The notes under the pieces: model-generated | The model's database searches: none | The model's input: the letters and a program-made list of their open reading frames with translations, nothing else | What the model was told of the DNA's origin: nothing | Part shown: positions 62,101-64,000 of the stretch, one piece after another | Position numbering within the stretch: position 1 is the first letter of the stretch | Layout of the letters: every line of letters begins with the position of its first letter | DNA from: Azophilus sp965116165 | Lineage (GTDB): Bacteria; Pseudomonadota; Gammaproteobacteria; Pseudomonadales; Azotimanducaceae | Direction: 5' to 3' | Assembly (NCBI GenBank): GCA_965116165.1 | Contig: OZ220484.1 | Span: forward strand, 2,542,001 to 2,606,000 | DNA: 64,000 nucleotides | Position numbers and translations under genes: made by a program

Positions 62101-62248
62101 GTCGCACGCTCACCAAGATGCTATCCGGCTCGAATTCCGGGAACACCTCGATCGCGGTTTCGTACAGCAGCGAATAACCGCCGAGCACCAGCACCGTCAC
62201 CATCAGCAGGTTGGCGGCGACATGGTTGCGCGCGAACCAGGCGATCAC
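59117..62248 (-). CDS. RND efflux pump inner-membrane subunit (AcrB/MexB-like)
   Basis: 1043 residues, normal length. N-terminal TM IAWFARNHVAANLLMVTVLV, porter domain with EDAELGVAVRIEQALEGLDG, TM4 motif VVLGIVVDDAIVTGESVYQR with the proton-relay Asp pair, and a C-terminal repeat with LLALTGVVVNDSLVLVHAVN. In TM10 the second half has NDS rather than a Lys, as in several broad RND groups. A proton-driven exporter in the inner membrane. It overlaps the adaptor gene stop by 4 bases and converges with the hydroxyacid dehydrogenase gene. Confidence 0.93.
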   Translation of the reverse strand: MIAWFARNHVAANLLMVTVLVLGGYSLLYETAIEVFPEFEPDSILVSVRLRGATPEDAELGVAVRIEQALEGLDGIDKVTSNSLEGAANVSVEVADGHDPRVILDEVKTRVDAIDTFPENARRPVIRLAQFTFDVITVVVAGPYSEEEIRLYAERVRDDLLRMDEISQVSLDAVRRYEIAIEASQDRLRQFDLTLAQIARAIGASSIDLSAGNVRTQGGDVLVRSKGQAYRRSDFESIVVKTNADGSIVRVADVARVRDGFQEDTVKTLFDGHPAALIDVQRVGDESALDISEKVHNYIARQQQSLPSGMRLAFWDDNAQQLKNRLGVLGKSALQGAILVIALLTLFLRPKIAFWVFIGVPISFLGAFTAMAAMDISLNLMSAFGFIVVLGIVVDDAIVTGESVYQRLQAGHSGLDASVKGTLDVAVPVTFGVLTTMVAFLPLAYIEGRFGNIAAPIAAVVMSVLLFSLVESKLVLPAHLKGMGGKYDEAGDNRFAAWQRRFADGFERRILLHYRPALDFLTRHRYATLASFVGVLFLMIALIMSGWTRFTFMPRIEGETISANLTMPTGTQFAVTDRYVTRMLEAALEVRAHHADKETGESIVRHVLASTGSRRFSLGSQYGRVEIELMPPEQRSIDIRTGDIAAEWRRRIGSVPGAESLTFRTDIFRTGDPINVQLSGRSLDTLGAAADAVKAYLATYPTVYEIADTLSDGKEELRIELKPQGHVLGLTRNEVAGQVGQAFKGFLVQRVQRGRDEVDVFVRLSPSERADVGTLDELLITTPAGRRVPLSHVASLIPGRSPLQIRRIDGYRTVNVTAEVEKSETNMTVLNNQLRVYLDELTAQSPGIDYVMEGEAREQRQSFGSLQTGVLIVLFAIYCMLALPLKSYTRPLVVMSVIPFGLIGAVAGHWLMGYNLAMVSIMGLLALTGVVVNDSLVLVHAVNRQRELGNSLRESVLNAGVIRFRPILLTSLTTFFGLTPLLLEKSTTAQFLIPMAISLGFGILFATAITLILVPANILIGDDLARIARRIWRHYWLKPYSIE

Positions 62249-63621
62249 CGGCCGGCCCTCGTTTCCCTTTGCTTGCGCGCGCCGTCGTTGGCGACCCGTA
62301 CCGGCGTCCCGGAAGTGACCTGACCCAACGGCGTGATAACCAGGGTGTCTCCCGCGGCCACCCCGGCGCTCACCAGCGCATCCACCCCATTCTGCCAGGC
62401 GATTTCGATGGGGCGTCGTTGCAGTTCTCCGTCTTCGACGACATAGACATACGAGTTCTGATAGATCGTTTCCACTGGAATGACGAGGGCGCCGGCAAGA
62501 CGCCGGCCAGTGATCTCCGCCGTGACGTATTCGCCAATCTTCAACGGTCGCCGGGTGCCACTGTCCCAGGGCCCGTCCATGTTGTCGGACCTTGCCGCAT
62601 CGCTGCTCCGTGCCCCGTCCATGCCGTCTGGTCTTGCCGCACCGCTGCTCCGCGCCCCGTCCCCGCCGTCTGGCCCCGCCGTGCCGCTACCCCCCGGTTC
62701 ACCCGTGCCGCCGGGCACTTCGGCGTCGCGCCTCCCCAGCCCGCCTGTGCTATGAGAGCTTGCCGCGCCGAAGGGATCGGAGACTTGGGCGACGATGTGC
62801 AGTTGCCGGGCGGTCTCGTCGATGGCCCCCTCGGTGCGCACGATGCGGCCTTCCCAGACATTGGCCTCGCCGAGCTCGGACCATAGCTTGACGGGCAGTC
62901 CCTGGGCGGTGCCCGACTCGGGCAGTTCGATAAAGGGCAGGTCGGCGTTGCGCAACGGCAGTCGTATCTCAACGTAGTCGGTCGCATAGACTTCGGCCAG
63001 CGCCGTGCCCATGCCCACCACTTGGCCGCGATCCGCAAGTTGCGTGAGAACGCGCCCGTCGAAGGGTGCTCGCACCCGGGTTCTTTCGAGCGCCAGTTGC
63101 GCCTTGGCGAGTGCCGAGCGCCTGGAGATCACGCGCGCCTGCGCGGCCTGTAATTGCGGTTTGCGCAACACCAGATCGGACGGCGATTCGTTCGGGTCGC
63201 CGATCCGGCGCCAGTCGGTCAAGGCCTGCTCGGAACGCGCCGATTCCTGGGCTTCGGCTTGGAGGGCATCCATCAACGCCGCTTCGGCGATCTTCACATC
63301 CGCCTCGTAGTCTCGCGGATCGATGGTCACCAGGGTGTCGCCCTCCGCGAAGAACCCGCCCGGTCGGAACCCAGGCGCTATGGCCACGATTTGGCCGCCG
63401 ACCTGCGCGACCAGCCTGCTTTGCGTGCGCGGTTGCACGGTGCCGTAGCTGGCAACCGACACCCGATAGTCCCTTGGTGCGACGGTTACGGTTTCCACGA
63501 CTGTCTGCGGGCCGTCGGGGGGGCCGGTGCGTTGCATCTCGGGTGGGTTGCCGAGCACGAGGAAGCCTACGCCGACCAGAACGGCCAGAATGATCAAAGG
63601 CATGGCGAGACGCAGCGCCAT
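62245..63621 (-). CDS. RND periplasmic adaptor (membrane fusion protein) with unusual Gly/Asp-rich insert
   Basis: 458 residues. One TM (LAMPLIILAVLVGVGFLVLG), then the lipoyl half YGTVQPRTQSRLVAQVGGQI, coiled coil (AEAALMDALQAEAQESARSE...ARVISRRSALAKAQLALERT) and beta-barrel. Between the barrel (LHIVAQVSDPFGA) and PLKIGEYVTAEITGRRLAGA a ~70-residue Gly/Ser/Ala/Asp-rich segment with DGxDGARSSGAARP-like repeats is inserted. Standard adaptors have none. The protein links the inner-membrane pump to the outer-membrane channel. Stop overlaps the pump start; the start is 3 bases after the channel gene stop. Confidence 0.92.
   Translation of the reverse strand: MALRLAMPLIILAVLVGVGFLVLGNPPEMQRTGPPDGPQTVVETVTVAPRDYRVSVASYGTVQPRTQSRLVAQVGGQIVAIAPGFRPGGFFAEGDTLVTIDPRDYEADVKIAEAALMDALQAEAQESARSEQALTDWRRIGDPNESPSDLVLRKPQLQAAQARVISRRSALAKAQLALERTRVRAPFDGRVLTQLADRGQVVGMGTALAEVYATDYVEIRLPLRNADLPFIELPESGTAQGLPVKLWSELGEANVWEGRIVRTEGAIDETARQLHIVAQVSDPFGAASSHSTGGLGRRDAEVPGGTGEPGGSGTAGPDGGDGARSSGAARPDGMDGARSSDAARSDNMDGPWDSGTRRPLKIGEYVTAEITGRRLAGALVIPVETIYQNSYVYVVEDGELQRRPIEIAWQNGVDALVSAGVAAGDTLVITPLGQVTSGTPVRVANDGARKQRETRAGR
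62555..62740. repeat. Imperfect tandem repeat coding the adaptor insert
   Basis: Units of about 48 bases contain GCTGCTCCG(T/C)(G)CCCCGTCC and CTTGCCGCA on the plus strand, repeated about three times with decay on both sides. They keep the adaptor frame. A slippage-prone minisatellite, length variable by nature. Confidence 0.7.
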
Positions 63622-63624
63622 CGC

Positions 63625-64000
63625 TCAGAAATCTCCGCCCAGCGCCAGCAGCAGGGCAACCCGGTTCTGCAGTAGCTCGTTGCGCAGGCGGATCAACGAT
63701 GATTGGGCGTCGAAGGCGCGTCGTTGCGATTCCAATACGGTGATATAGCCGACCAGCCCCCGTTGATAGAGACCGCGGGCCAGATCCAGGGCGGCCTCGG
63801 CACTGGTTTGGGCTTGGTGGATCGCCTCGTGCCGGTCGGCGAGGTTCAGGGCGCGGCTGAGTTCCGTCTCCACCTGTGCAATTGCCCGATAGACCGTCTC
63901 GAGATACTGCCGCTCCAGTTGCGCAACCCGCAGTTTGGCTTGTTCATGCAGCGCGTCCAGCCGCCCGCCCTGGAACAGGGGTTGTGTGAGGCTCGCGGCG
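63625..64000 (-). CDS. TolC/OprM-family outer-membrane efflux protein, C-terminal part (5' end outside window)
   Basis: The frame is open to the right edge, so these are the last ~124 residues. AASLTQPLFQGGRLDALHEQ is the conserved turn before the second coiled hairpin. QLERQYLETVYRAIAQVETE and RGLYQRGLVGYITVLESQRR follow, ending LLQNRVALLLALGGDF. This is the typical end of outer-membrane channel proteins. First gene of the channel - adaptor - pump operon as transcribed (minus strand). Confidence 0.9.
   Translation of the reverse strand, partial: AASLTQPLFQGGRLDALHEQAKLRVAQLERQYLETVYRAIAQVETELSRALNLADRHEAIHQAQTSAEAALDLARGLYQRGLVGYITVLESQRRAFDAQSSLIRLRNELLQNRVALLLALGGDF

Noticed and set aside
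1..64000. Type IV secretion, coupling protein or replication initiator on the element
   Set aside because: No VirB/Tra pilus, TraD/VirD4 or Rep signatures were found in any intact or broken frame of the element.

Overview
The window looks like a chromosomal segment of a GC-rich proteobacterium. Evidence for this is a tripartite RND efflux system, a PaaABC-type oxygenase, acyl-CoA dehydrogenases and many GTG/TTG starts; I cannot fix the class. It falls into three parts: a left flank (1-4189), one large inserted element (about 4190-43996) and a right flank (44004-64000).

Left flank: the end of an amidohydrolase, an acyl-CoA dehydrogenase, and the N-terminal half of a type ISP-like restriction-modification enzyme (nuclease plus helicase). 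The C-terminal half of that enzyme (methyltransferase) reappears 39.8 kb later at 43996. A 7-base direct repeat, CGGCGCA, lies at both breakpoints (4183-4189 and 43997-44003), and joining the halves across it restores the reading frame exactly. The whole 39.8 kb is therefore most simply one insertion into this gene. The right half carries a further internal deletion.

Inserted element: it starts with a MobF (TrwC-type) relaxase and ends with a tyrosine-recombinase remnant; no type IV secretion genes are seen. It carries a dense defence cargo. At 7.2-8.1 kb are a DUF2188 protein and a TIR-like protein. At 8.4-12.2 kb is a type III CBASS operon (TRIP13, two HORMA-type proteins, CD-NTase, 4-TM effector) whose TRIP13 gene has an in-frame stop. 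An XRE regulator follows at 12.4 kb. At 13.2-21.2 kb, a Dcm-Vsr-EcoRII-like set converges on an SNF2 helicase / EcoRII-N-like / GHKL (MORC-like) ATPase / HNH operon. From 21.2 to 40.8 kb runs a plasmid-like backbone, nearly all on the minus strand: RHH protein, DUF2493, Toprim, SSB, SLOG-like, strawberry-notch helicase, DUF2958, GHKL ATPase, ParB, VWA, DUF3150 and MoxR. An ankyrin-repeat protein and a RadC-like JAB protein complete it. Many backbone genes are broken by frameshifts, a small deletion or stop codons, while the restriction cluster is intact, suggesting the element is stranded and decaying around useful cargo.

Right flank: a second restriction-modification pair (N6-adenine methyltransferase plus a small PD-(D/E)XK protein), then catabolic genes: a PaaA/B/C-like diiron oxygenase whose PaaD is split in two genes, a MaoC hydratase, an acyl-CoA dehydrogenase and a molybdopterin oxidoreductase. 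A low-GC three-gene operon (TIGR04255-like plus two unknowns, 56.1-58.0 kb) interrupts this region and is the best candidate for an uncharacterised system. The window ends with a D-2-hydroxyacid dehydrogenase and an RND pump, adaptor and outer-membrane channel operon that runs off the right edge.
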